NCBI RefSeq assembly: GCF_004000215.1
Contig: NZ_RBVY01000001.1
Span: forward strand, 124,001-188,000
From: Nitratireductor alexandrii
GTDB taxonomy: Bacteria; Pseudomonadota; Alphaproteobacteria; Rhizobiales; Rhizobiaceae
Length of the DNA: 64,000 nucleotides
Direction of reading: 5' to 3'
Shown here: piece by piece, positions 9,900-18,324 of the stretch
How the letters are laid out: every line of letters begins with the position of its first letter
Position numbering within the stretch: position 1 is the stretch's first letter
Position numbers and translations under genes: made by a program
Notes under the pieces: generated by a model
What the model was told of the DNA's origin: nothing
Database searches by the model: none
Seen by the model: only the letters and a program-made list of their open reading frames with translations

Positions 9900-11129
9900 A
9901 TGGGGAGATTGTCGGCCATCGCATGTGCGATCGGGCTTTTCGCGACCACGCCGGTGCTGGCCGACGAGATCCGCGGCAGCGCCTTCAAATCGGGCAACTG
10001 GGAAGGCGGGGCCTACGATGCCGATGGCGGGTTCAGCCACTGCGCGATCTCGGCGGCCTACAAATCCGGCATCCGGCTGCATTTCGCCATCGACAAGGAC
10101 TATTTCTGGCGCATGGGCATGTCGCATGCCGACTGGACCATGCAGCCCGGCGAGAACCTCGCCATCCGCTACCAGATCGACAAGCACAAGGTCGTCTCGG
10201 CGACTGCCAAGGTGATCTCGTCCGGTTTCCTGCTGGCCGAGCTGATCGCCAAGGACTATTTGTTCGACCAGTTTCGGCGCGGCCGGCTTTTGAAGGTCGA
10301 GGCCGGCGGCCAGCTTTATTCCTTCACCCTGAGCGGCACGTCGCGTGCCCTGGCGCGCACGCTCAAATGCGTCGGGCGCTATCTCGACCATACCGCACCG
10401 GTCGCCAGGGCGCCCGCGCCCGCACCGGCCGCAAAGGCGCCGGCGCCGATCGCCAAGACGCCAGCCGCGCCGGCGCCCGCCGCCAAGGCACCGGAAAGAG
10501 CCGAAACCCCGGCCGTCGCCGCGCCGCGCTTGCCGGGTTCGGGCGTGCCCAAGACACCGGCCGCCCCGCCCGAACGAGTGGCGGCGGCCAGTCCGCCGGC
10601 CAAACCCGCCACGCCGCCGCAGACACCGGCCGCTGAAACCGGCCCGGCCTATGCCGAGTCACCCAAGGACATACTCGATGCGACCCGCTTCGTGATCGCG
10701 CTGTTTACCGCGAGCGAGTTCGCCGACCACAAGCTGACCGACCAGGGCGAACTCGACGCCGAGACGCCGGAGTTCCTGCGCCGGGCGGCCGTCGGCTGGA
10801 CCTCGCCCGATACGCGCGGCACGTTGCATGTTTTCACGGCCGGCGCGGCCGCCGGCACGGTGTTGGCCGACATGATCGCCACGGATTCACGCAAATGCGC
10901 CGGCTCGTTCGCGTCCGGCAAGAAACCCGCCGAGGACGACCCGGCGGTTCTGACCGCCTTCACCGCCTGCAAGACGGGCGAGGCCTACGATTTCTATGCC
11001 GACTACCTCGCCTTCGAGGCGGGGTCGGGGCAGATCTATCTGATGTCGAGCCTGCAGGCGGGCACGCCGGCGATCAATCGCGAGGTCTCCGGCAGGCTGG
11101 CGCGCAACGTCGCGCTGGTCAGGCAATAG
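9900..11129 (+). CDS. Secreted two-domain protein with Ala/Pro-rich linker, function unknown
   Basis: A 409-residue protein. Residues 1-21 form a signal peptide ending TTPVLA before DE. An N-terminal domain (about 22-165) has two cysteines (FSHC and LKC) that could form a disulfide; it is loosely reminiscent of IalB-type periplasmic domains but not clearly one. A low-complexity Ala/Pro/Lys linker (about 165-255) follows, then a C-terminal domain (about 260-409), also with two cysteines (SRKCAGSF and TACKTGE). The layout suggests a periplasmic or surface protein with two disulfide-stabilised modules. The ATG at 9900 has GGGAGG at good spacing. No partner gene is adjacent; it converges on the fds operon. 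Confidence 0.75.
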   Translation: MGRLSAIACAIGLFATTPVLADEIRGSAFKSGNWEGGAYDADGGFSHCAISAAYKSGIRLHFAIDKDYFWRMGMSHADWTMQPGENLAIRYQIDKHKVVSATAKVISSGFLLAELIAKDYLFDQFRRGRLLKVEAGGQLYSFTLSGTSRALARTLKCVGRYLDHTAPVARAPAPAPAAKAPAPIAKTPAAPAPAAKAPERAETPAVAAPRLPGSGVPKTPAAPPERVAAASPPAKPATPPQTPAAETGPAYAESPKDILDATRFVIALFTASEFADHKLTDQGELDAETPEFLRRAAVGWTSPDTRGTLHVFTAGAAAGTVLADMIATDSRKCAGSFASGKKPAEDDPAVLTAFTACKTGEAYDFYADYLAFEAGSGQIYLMSSLQAGTPAINREVSGRLARNVALVRQ

Positions 11130-11145
11130 AGCGAATAGGGCGCCG

Positions 11146-11397
11146 TCAGGCGGTTTGCTGCGCCGGCCGCCTGACCTTGTCGGCCGCCTCGGCGACCAGC
11201 GGGCTCAGCCCCTCGCCGCCGGCGTCGACGATCTCGAAGAACTGACGCCGCATGCGCGGCTCCCAGAAATCGTTGATGTGTTTGGCCACGCCCTCGGCCG
11301 CCTCGGCGGGCGGCATGGTCTCGAAAAAGCGACCGATCTGGTTGGCCATGTAGACGAGCTTGTCCTTGCCGGTGCGCGTTTCGTGCTCAGGCGACAT
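11146..11397 (-). CDS. fdsD: Formate dehydrogenase subunit delta
   Basis: An 83-residue protein with LVYMANQIGRFFETMPPAEAAEGVAKHINDFW and MRRQF, the hallmark of FdsD. FdsD is not part of the catalytic complex but is needed for maturation of NAD-dependent molybdenum formate dehydrogenase. It is the last gene of the minus-strand fdsGBACD operon and overlaps the 3' end of the fdhD-type gene by 11 bases, so translation is probably coupled. Confidence 0.92.
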   Translation of the reverse strand: MSPEHETRTGKDKLVYMANQIGRFFETMPPAEAAEGVAKHINDFWEPRMRRQFFEIVDAGGEGLSPLVAEAADKVRRPAQQTA

Positions 11398-12211
11398 TCT
11401 GGCTGGCTCCGTTCCTGATCCGCTCGGGATGGGTGAAGATGTCGAACTCGTCGCCGCGCACCAGCGCGACCAGCGTCATGCCGGCCTCGTCCGCCATGCG
11501 GATGGCGAGCGCGGTCGGCGCCGAGACCGCGATGATCGCGCCGGCGCCGATGGCCGCGGTCTTCTGCACCATTTCCACCGACACGCGCGAGGTGACGACG
11601 ACCGCGCCGCTGGCCCCGTCGATGCCTGCTTTGGCCAGCGCGCCGGCAAGCTTGTCGAGCGCGTTGTGCCGGCCGACATCCTCGCGCGCGGCGACGATGC
11701 CGCGGCCGGGGCGGTAAAAGCCGGCCGCGTGCACCGCGCCGGTCTCGGCGTGCAGCGGCTGCGCCTCGGCCAGCAGCCTGGCGGCGCCCGCGATGTCGTC
11801 GGCCGAAAGCGTCAGCGAGGAGCGACCGACATCGGCGACCGCGCGCATGGCTTCTTCGATCGATTCGATGCCGCACAGGCCGCAGCCGACGGGACCGGCC
11901 AGCCTGCGCCGGCGCGCCTCGAAGCGCCGGTTGGCGGCGTCCTTGAGCCGGATCTGGATATCGACGCCGGGTCCGGCGTCCTCGACGGCGATCGTGTCGA
12001 TCTCGTCCGGCGCGGCGACGATGCCCTCGGTCAGCGCGAAGCCGAGCGCGAAATCCTCGAAATCGGCCGGTGTCGCCATCATCACCGCATGGGTGGTGCC
12101 GGCGAAGCTGAGCGCCACCGGCGTCTCCTCGGGAACCATGCGCGCGGCCGCCCGGTTTGCGCCGGCGCGGCGGGCGATCCGCGAGGTCGAACTCAGCGGC
12201 GGCCGGGTCAT
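11387..12211 (-). CDS. fdhD: Formate dehydrogenase accessory sulfurtransferase FdhD (FdsC)
   Basis: A 274-residue protein with the FdhD features: EETPVALSFAGTTHAVMMATP near the start, the two-cysteine sulfur-transfer motif GPVGCGLCGIES, and EDVGRHNALDKL, RVSVEMVQKTA and GDEFDIFTHPERI. FdhD moves sulfur from a cysteine desulfurase to the molybdenum cofactor before it enters FdsA; in Rhodobacter the operon homologue is called FdsC. It lies 13 bases after fdsA in the same operon. The sequence looks complete and active. Confidence 0.93.
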   Translation of the reverse strand: MTRPPLSSTSRIARRAGANRAAARMVPEETPVALSFAGTTHAVMMATPADFEDFALGFALTEGIVAAPDEIDTIAVEDAGPGVDIQIRLKDAANRRFEARRRRLAGPVGCGLCGIESIEEAMRAVADVGRSSLTLSADDIAGAARLLAEAQPLHAETGAVHAAGFYRPGRGIVAAREDVGRHNALDKLAGALAKAGIDGASGAVVVTSRVSVEMVQKTAAIGAGAIIAVSAPTALAIRMADEAGMTLVALVRGDEFDIFTHPERIRNGASQNVA

Positions 12212-12224
12212 GACGCGGCCATCC

Positions 12225-15110
12225 TCATTCCGCCGCTTCCAGAGGCCGGGCGATGCGGCGGGCCAGCCGGGCCTGTTCCTCGTATTCGACCTGCCAGTCG
12301 GACGGCCCGTTCGACGGCGAGACCTGGACGGCGGTCACCTTGTATTCGGGGCAGTTGGTCGCCCAGTCGGAAAACTCGGTGGTGACCACGTTGGCCTGGG
12401 TGTCGGGGTGATGGAAGGTGGTGTAGACCACGCCCGGCGCCACCCGGTCGGTGACCAGCGCCCGCAGCGTCGTCTCGCCGGCCCGGCTCCTGATCCTGAC
12501 CCAGTCGCCGTCGCGCAGGCCGCGCTGCTCGGCGTCGTGGGGATGGATCTCCAGCCTGTCCTCGCTGTGCCACACGACGTTGTCGGTGCGCCGGGTCTGC
12601 GCGCCGACATTATATTGCGACAGGATGCGCCCCGTCGTCAGCAGCAGCGGGAAGCGCGGCCCGGACTTTTCGTCGGTGGCGACATAGTCGGTGCGGATGA
12701 ACTTGCCCTTGCCGCGCACGAAGCCGCCAATATGCATGACCGGCGTGCCGGTCGGCGCCTTGTCGTTGCAGGGCCATTGCACCGAGCCCTCGCGCTCCAG
12801 CAGGTCGTAATCGACCCCCGCGAAGCTCGGCGTCGTCAGCGCGATCTCGTCCATAACCTGGGCGGGATGGGTATAGGCCCAGTCGAGTCCCATCGCCTGG
12901 GCGAGGCGCTGGGTGACTTCCCAGTCGGCCAGGCCGTTTTTCGGCGCCATCACCTTGCGCACGCGGTTGATGCGCCGCTCGGCATTGGTGAAGGTGCCGT
13001 CCTTTTCCAGGAAGGTCGAACCGGGCAGGAAGACGTGGGCGTAGTTGGCCGTCTCGTTGAGGAACAGGTCGTGCACGACCACGCAGTCCATCGCCGCCAG
13101 GCCGGCGGCGACGTGCTTGGTGTCGGGATCGGACTGCAAAATGTCCTCGCCCTGGATGTAGATGCCCCGGAACGTACCCTCGACGGCGGCGTCGAGCATG
13201 TTGGGGATCCGCAGGCCCGGTTCCGGGTCGAGCGCGACGTTCCACACCGCCTCGAACACCTCGCGCGTGGCGTCGTCCGACATGTGGCGATAGCCCGGCA
13301 ATTCGTGCGGGAAGGAGCCCATGTCGCAGGCGCCCTGGACGTTGTTCTGGCCGCGCAGCGGGTTAACGCCGACGCCCGGCCGGCCGATATTGCCGGTCAG
13401 CATGGCGAGATTGGCGATCGCCATCACCGTGGTCGAGCCCTGGCTGTGTTCGGTCACGCCGAGCCCGTAATAGATCGCCGCATTGCCGCCGGTGGCGTAG
13501 AGCCTGGCCGCGGCGCGGATCGTGTCGGCCGCAACGCCCGAAACCTTCTCCACCTCTTCAGGGCTGTGCTGCGGCTCGGCGGCGAAGGCGGCGAAATCCT
13601 CGAATTCCGACCAGTCGCAGCGCTCGCGGATGAAGGCCTCGTCGAACAGGCCCTCGGTGACGATCACGTGGGCGAGTGCGGTCAAAACCGCGACATTGGT
13701 GCCGGGCCTGAGCGGCAGATGGTGCGCGGCCTCGACATGCGGCTGGCGCACCAGGTCGATGCGGCGCGGGTCGATGACGATCAGCTTGGCGCCCGCGCGC
13801 AGCCGCTTCTTCAGCCGCGAGGCGAACACCGGGTGGCCGTCGGTCGGATTGGCCCCGATGACCAGCGCGACGTCGGTGTGCTCGACCGAATCGAAATCCT
13901 GCGTGCCGGCCGAGGTGCCGAAGGTGGTCTTCAGCCCGTAGCCGGTCGGTGAATGGCACACGCGCGCGCAGGTATCGACATTGTTGTTGCCGAAGCCCTG
14001 GCGGATCAGTTTCTGGACGAGGAAGGTCTCCTCGTTGGTGCAGCGCGAGGAGGTGATGCCGCCGATCGCGCCCTTGCCGTACTGGTACTGGATGCGCCGG
14101 AACTCGCTCGCGACATGCGAAAACGCCTCTTCCCAGCTGACCTCGCGCCAGGGGTCGGTGATCTTGTCGCGCACCATCGGGTTCAGGATGCGGTCCTTGT
14201 GGGTGGCGTAGCCCCAGGCGAAGCGGCCCTTGACGCAGGAATGGCCGCGATTGGCCTTGCCGTCCTTGTAGGGCATCATGCGCACCAGCTCGTCGCCGCG
14301 CATCTCGGCCTTGAACGAGCAGCCGACGCCGCAATAGGCGCAGGTCGTGACCACCGAATGTTCCGGCTGGCCGATCTCGATCACCGATTTCTCGCGCAGG
14401 GTCGCGGTCGGGCAGGCCTGCACGCAGGCGCCGCACGACACGCATTCGGACTCGATGAACGGCTGATGCATGCCCGCCGACACCCGGCTTTCGAAGCCAC
14501 GGCCCTCGATCGTCAGCGCGAAGGTGCCCTGCACCTCCTCGCAGGCGCGCACGCAGCGCGAGCACACGATGCATTTGGACGGGTCGTAGGTGAAATAGGG
14601 GTTGGATTCGTCCTTCTTCATCCAGCGGAAATTCTCCGCCCCGTCGCCGGCGCGCCGGGCATGGACGTGGTTTTCGCCGTCATAGCCGTAGCGCACGTCG
14701 CGCAGGCCGACCACGCCGGCCATGTCCTGCAACTCGCAATCGCCGTTGGCCGCGCAGGTCAGGCAGTCGAGCGGGTGATCGGAGATGTAGAGCTCCATCA
14801 CGCCGCGGCGGATGTCCTTGAGCTTGCCGGTCTGGGTCTTGACCACCATGTCGGGCGCCACCGGCGTGGTGCACGACGACGGCGTGCCGTTGCGGCCTTC
14901 GATCTCGACCAGGCACAACCGGCACGAGCCGAAGGCGTCGACCATGTCGGTGGCGCACAGTTTCGGGATCTGGATCCCGGTTTCCATCGCCGCGCGCATG
15001 ATCGAGGTGCCTTCCGGCACGGTGACCGAAAACCCGTCGATCGTCAGCGTGACGTCTTTGTCGGCGTCCGATTTCGGGGTTCCGTAATCGATTTCGGTGA
15101 TCAGACCCAT
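12225..15110 (-). CDS. fdsA: NAD-dependent formate dehydrogenase, alpha (molybdenum) subunit
   Basis: A 961-residue catalytic subunit oxidising formate to CO2. It has a 2Fe-2S ferredoxin-like N-terminus (about residues 20-100, cysteines in CATDMVDAFGSCRLC), a NuoG-type His/Cys cluster region (CLTCAANGDC), two 4Fe-4S motifs (CIVCSRCVRAC and CVSCGACVQAC), a further cluster near CAYCGVGC, and bis-MGD-binding domains. The molybdenum ligand is Cys385 followed by His386 in ARVCHSPTGYG, the same pair used by Rhodobacter FdsA, so it is a Cys rather than a selenocysteine enzyme. It works as FdsABG in the cytosol, passing electrons to NAD. The operon order is fdsG-B-A-fdhD-fdsD. Confidence 0.97.
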   Translation of the reverse strand: MGLITEIDYGTPKSDADKDVTLTIDGFSVTVPEGTSIMRAAMETGIQIPKLCATDMVDAFGSCRLCLVEIEGRNGTPSSCTTPVAPDMVVKTQTGKLKDIRRGVMELYISDHPLDCLTCAANGDCELQDMAGVVGLRDVRYGYDGENHVHARRAGDGAENFRWMKKDESNPYFTYDPSKCIVCSRCVRACEEVQGTFALTIEGRGFESRVSAGMHQPFIESECVSCGACVQACPTATLREKSVIEIGQPEHSVVTTCAYCGVGCSFKAEMRGDELVRMMPYKDGKANRGHSCVKGRFAWGYATHKDRILNPMVRDKITDPWREVSWEEAFSHVASEFRRIQYQYGKGAIGGITSSRCTNEETFLVQKLIRQGFGNNNVDTCARVCHSPTGYGLKTTFGTSAGTQDFDSVEHTDVALVIGANPTDGHPVFASRLKKRLRAGAKLIVIDPRRIDLVRQPHVEAAHHLPLRPGTNVAVLTALAHVIVTEGLFDEAFIRERCDWSEFEDFAAFAAEPQHSPEEVEKVSGVAADTIRAAARLYATGGNAAIYYGLGVTEHSQGSTTVMAIANLAMLTGNIGRPGVGVNPLRGQNNVQGACDMGSFPHELPGYRHMSDDATREVFEAVWNVALDPEPGLRIPNMLDAAVEGTFRGIYIQGEDILQSDPDTKHVAAGLAAMDCVVVHDLFLNETANYAHVFLPGSTFLEKDGTFTNAERRINRVRKVMAPKNGLADWEVTQRLAQAMGLDWAYTHPAQVMDEIALTTPSFAGVDYDLLEREGSVQWPCNDKAPTGTPVMHIGGFVRGKGKFIRTDYVATDEKSGPRFPLLLTTGRILSQYNVGAQTRRTDNVVWHSEDRLEIHPHDAEQRGLRDGDWVRIRSRAGETTLRALVTDRVAPGVVYTTFHHPDTQANVVTTEFSDWATNCPEYKVTAVQVSPSNGPSDWQVEYEEQARLARRIARPLEAAE

Positions 15111-15186
15111 GGGATCGCTCCTGAACCGAATGTCTATCCTGCCGCCTTATCGCGGCGGCAATGGGGAAGGGCGGCGAGGCGCTCGG

Positions 15187-16743
15187 TCACTCCGCCGCCT
15201 CGTTCATCGCCCGGGGACGAAAATCCTCGGGAAAATGCGTCAGCGCGCTCATCACCGGATAGGGCGTGAAGCCGCCGAGCGCGCATAACGAGCCGAACTT
15301 CATCGTGTTGCAGAGATCGCTCACCAGCGCGATCTGCGTGTCGGGCGCCTCGCCGGCGGCGATCTTGTCGATCACCTCGACGCCGCGGACCGAGCCGATC
15401 CGGCACGGCGTGCACTTGCCGCAGCTTTCGACGGCGCAGAACTCCATCGCGAAGCGCGCCTGTTTGAGCATGTCGGCCGTGTCGTCGAACACCACGATGC
15501 CGGCATGGCCGATCAGCCCGTCCTTGGCCGCGAACGCCTCGTAGTCGAACGGCGTGTCGAACAGGGCGCGCGGGAAATAGGCGCCGAGCGGGCCGCCGAC
15601 CTGCACCGCCTTGACCGGGCGGCCGGTCGCCGTGCCGCCGCCGATCTCGTCGACGATCTCGCCCAGCGTGAGGCCGAAGCCGGCCTCGAACAGGCCGCCA
15701 TGGCGTACATTGCCGGCGATCTGGATCGGGATCGTGCCGCGCGAGCGGCCCATGCCGAAATCGCGGTAGAACGCCGCGCCCTTGTCCATGATCACCGGCA
15801 CGGAGGCGAGCGAGATGACGTTGTTGACCACGGTCGGGCGGCCGAACAGACCCTTGTGCGCCGGCAGCGGCGGCTTGGCCCGCACCTGGCCGCGCTTGCC
15901 CTCGAGGCTTTCCAGGAGCGAGGTTTCCTCGCCGCAGACATAGGCGCCGGCGCCGACACGCACTTCGATGTCGAAGGCGTTGGGCGAGCCGAGCACGCTG
16001 GCGCCCAGAATGCCGGCCGTGCGCGCGATCGCGATCGCGGCGTCCATGACGCGGATGGCGTGCGGATATTCCGAACGCAGATAGACGTACCCCTTGGTGG
16101 CGCCGGTGGCGATGCCGGCGATCGCCATGCCCTCGATCAACACGAAGGGGTCGCCCTCCATGATCATCCGGTCGGCGAAGGTGCCGCTGTCGCCCTCGTC
16201 GGCATTGCAGACGATATATTTGCGCGCGTCGGTCGTCGCGAGCACCGTTTTCCACTTGATGCCGGTCGGAAAGCCGGCGCCGCCGCGCCCGCGCAGGCCC
16301 GATTCCGTCACCTGGTCCACAATCGCGGCCGGCGTCATGGCGACCGCTTTTTCCAGCCCCGCCAGCCCGCCGTGGGCGCGGTAATCGTCGAGCGACAGCG
16401 GGTCGGTGATGCCGCAGCGCGCGAAGGTCAGCCGGCTTTGCCGCTTCAGGAACGGAATTTCCTCCGGGTCGCCGAGCCGCAGCGCATGGTCGCCGCCGGC
16501 AAGCAGGTCGCCGGCCAAAAGCGCGGGCACGTCGGCGGGCGCGACCGGGCCGTAGGCGATGCGGCCGCGCTCCGTCTCGACCTCGACCATCGGCTCCAAC
16601 CAGTAGAGCCCGCGCGAACCGTTGCGCACGATTTCGGCGTCGAGCCCCCGTTCGGCGAGCCCGTCGGCCAGAGCGCGCGCGACCTTGTCGGCGCCGAGCG
16701 CCAGTGCGCCGGAATCGCCGGGAACGAAGATCCGCGCCGTCAC
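15187..16743 (-). CDS. fdsB: NAD-dependent formate dehydrogenase, beta (NADH/FMN) subunit
   Basis: A 518-residue NuoF-like subunit with a thioredoxin-like N-terminal extension. It binds FMN and NAD through RGRGGAGFPTGIKW and YVCGEETSLLESLEG, and a 4Fe-4S cluster through ESCGKCTPCR near the C-terminus. It hands electrons from the iron-sulfur chain of FdsA to NAD. The GTG start at 16743 overlaps the fdsG stop codon as GTGA, so the genes are translationally coupled; the open frame further upstream is the overlap with fdsG read in another frame. Confidence 0.95.
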   Translation of the reverse strand: MTARIFVPGDSGALALGADKVARALADGLAERGLDAEIVRNGSRGLYWLEPMVEVETERGRIAYGPVAPADVPALLAGDLLAGGDHALRLGDPEEIPFLKRQSRLTFARCGITDPLSLDDYRAHGGLAGLEKAVAMTPAAIVDQVTESGLRGRGGAGFPTGIKWKTVLATTDARKYIVCNADEGDSGTFADRMIMEGDPFVLIEGMAIAGIATGATKGYVYLRSEYPHAIRVMDAAIAIARTAGILGASVLGSPNAFDIEVRVGAGAYVCGEETSLLESLEGKRGQVRAKPPLPAHKGLFGRPTVVNNVISLASVPVIMDKGAAFYRDFGMGRSRGTIPIQIAGNVRHGGLFEAGFGLTLGEIVDEIGGGTATGRPVKAVQVGGPLGAYFPRALFDTPFDYEAFAAKDGLIGHAGIVVFDDTADMLKQARFAMEFCAVESCGKCTPCRIGSVRGVEVIDKIAAGEAPDTQIALVSDLCNTMKFGSLCALGGFTPYPVMSALTHFPEDFRPRAMNEAAE

Positions 16744-17225
16744 GACCGCACCTCGCGGGCGATCGCCGCGACCGCGTCCCGATCGAGGCGGCCTATCACC
16801 TGGCCGTCGACCATCGCCGCCGGCGCGCAGGCGCACAGGCCCAGACAATAGACCGGCTCCAGCGTCACCGATCCGTCGGCCGCGGTCTCGTGAAAGCCGA
16901 TGCCGAGCAGATCCATCAGCCGCGCGGCGAGCGCGTCGCCGTCCATCGACTGGCACGCCTCGGCCCGGCACAGCTTCACCACGTGTCGCCCGGCCGGTTC
17001 GCGCCGGTAATCGTGGTAAAACGACACCACGCCGTGCACCTCGGCCCGCGACAGGTTGAGCGCGTCGGCGATCACCGGCAGCGCTTCCTGCGGCACGAAG
17101 CCGAACTCGGCCTGCACGCCGTTGAGAATCGGCAAAAGCGGACCTTCCAGCCCTTTCGTCGCCGCGATGACGGCGATGGTCCGTCCGGCGACATCCGCCG
17201 GCGCCTGGGTACCCTGCTGCTGCAT
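16740..17225 (-). CDS. fdsG: NAD-dependent formate dehydrogenase, gamma (2Fe-2S) subunit
   Basis: A 161-residue NuoE-like protein with a thioredoxin-fold 2Fe-2S domain. The cluster cysteines are in CRAEAC and YCLGLCACAP; LLPILNGVQAEFGFVPQ and HGVVSFYHDY are typical of NuoE/FdsG. It relays electrons within the FdsABG complex. It is the first gene of the operon; the ATG at 17225 follows a promoter region containing a LysR-type palindrome. Confidence 0.95.
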   Translation of the reverse strand: MQQQGTQAPADVAGRTIAVIAATKGLEGPLLPILNGVQAEFGFVPQEALPVIADALNLSRAEVHGVVSFYHDYRREPAGRHVVKLCRAEACQSMDGDALAARLMDLLGIGFHETAADGSVTLEPVYCLGLCACAPAAMVDGQVIGRLDRDAVAAIAREVRS

Positions 17226-17323
17226 GGCGTGCAGCGCCCTCCCTGTTCGGCGCGCCGAAGAGCGGCGCTAAGTGGTTAGGAAACCAGACGAAACCGCCAT
17301 AATCAATAAAGCGGTTCCGTCGC

Positions 17324-17344
17324 TTGATAGAAAATTTCTATCAA
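17324..17344 (-). promoter_or_regulatory. Perfect LysR-type operator palindrome upstream of fdsG
   Basis: TTGATAGAAA (17324-17333) and TTTCTATCAA (17335-17344) are exact inverted repeats around a single A. The inner part ATAG-N7-CTAT fits the T-N11-A rule for LysR-family regulators. It is 99 to 119 bases upstream of the fdsG start, a normal place for an activator site. The LysR gene at 18325-19227 is the natural candidate to bind it. Confidence 0.7.
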
Positions 17345-17583
17345 ACATCACTGCCAGCGAACCAATAGGTCAGCGGTCCAGGGCAAGCTTGTCTGTCAGC
17401 GCCGCAGTCCCGTTCAAAAGCGGCGCGGCTAATGGCGCACCTGCATGATGGTGCTTGGCTGCACGTGAGATGGTTTTGAGGGACACGCCGCAATTGCGCG
17501 TATCTTGCGGAATTGCGACATTGAACAAAAAGGTCGAATATCTTATATGTCTTATGTCAACCAGTGGCAGCGTGCTGTCACTC

Positions 17584-17619
17584 CAAAAGCCGCAATGGAG
17601 CAATCCTGCGCGGCTTTTG
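17584..17619. repeat. Inverted repeat upstream of the NYN gene
   Basis: CAAAAGCCGC (17584-17593) and GCGGCTTTTG (17610-17619) form a perfect 10-base stem with a 16-base loop, ending 22 bases before the NYN start codon. It could be a leftover terminator or a 5' leader structure. Confidence 0.5.
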
Positions 17620-17641
17620 CGTCTTTGGGTTCGGGTGCCCA

Positions 17642-18322
17642 ATGAGAGCGATATTTTATATCGACGGTTTCAATTTCTACTATCTCAGGACAAAGAAGCA
17701 GCCGCAGTTTAAGTGGCTGAACATGAAAGCGCTTGCCGACCTAATCGTGCAATCCGGCACCACGGTTGACAAGGTTAATTACTATACGGCGCCGGTCTCA
17801 GGTAAAATAGATGATGATGCACCAAGGCGGCAGCAAAAGCTCTTCGCAGCATTGCGGACAGAGCCAAAAATTTCCATCCATAACGGTCGTTTTTAATATG
17901 CCGAGAAATGGGCTGGTCTGGTGCAGCCGCCAAGGGCGAAGCCCGACGGGTATGTTTGGAATATGCCAGCTCCTGCCGTCGTGTACGTGACCAAAACAGA
18001 AGAAAAGGGTAGCGATGTGAATTTAGGCGTTCATTTGGTTCGGGATGCCTTTGTGAATGCGTTCGACGTGGCCTACGTCATCACGAACGATACCGATCTC
18101 GTTGAGCCAATCCGTATCGTCACTCAAGAGGTCGGCAAACAGGTTTGCATTGTCGCACCGTGCCGCTCGCGAAGCTCGCGCCCTATTCCGTCCCCATCCT
18201 TGGAAGCCGTAGCGTCATTCAAGCATTATATCGATGATGCCGAACTGGCTGCGTGTCAGTTTCCTCCTGTCGTCAAGAGGGCGGGTAGAAAGGATATTGA
18301 GCGCCCTGCTACGTGGGTTTAG
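17642..18322 (+). pseudogene. NYN-domain (LabA/limkain-type) ribonuclease gene with an in-frame stop
   Basis: One continuous reading frame of 226 codons is interrupted by a single TAA at 17894-17896 (codon 85). The first part has RAIFYIDGFNFYYLR, the NYN/PIN-like strand with the first catalytic Asp; the second part has KTEEKGSDVNLGVHLV and YVITNDTDLVEPI with the later acidic residues, then APCRSR and a C-terminal HYIDDAELAACQFP. Both halves read in the same frame and family alignment continues across the stop, so this is a nonsense mutation, a sequencing error or a readthrough site rather than a frameshift. NYN proteins are metal-dependent RNases. The gene is AT-richer than its neighbours and separates the fds operon from the LysR gene, suggesting a recent insertion. 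Confidence 0.8.
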
Positions 18323-18324
18323 CG

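Larger units (their letters stand above)
17226..17641. promoter_or_regulatory. AT-richer region upstream of fdsG and the NYN gene
   Basis: This 416-base gap lies between two divergent genes. It holds a short GC palindrome (17246-17259), the LysR-type operator (17324-17344) and a hairpin (17584-17619) just before the NYN gene. Base composition is clearly lower in GC than the flanking genes, in line with the NYN gene being an insertion. No gene is visible; the open frames here are random. Confidence 0.6.

Noticed and set aside
12225-15269. Long plus-strand open frames (e.g. 13953-15269, 11793-13952) opposite fdsA
   Set aside because: They are GC-driven shadow frames over a well-conserved gene; their translations are Arg/Ala/Asp-rich and low-complexity with no family motif.
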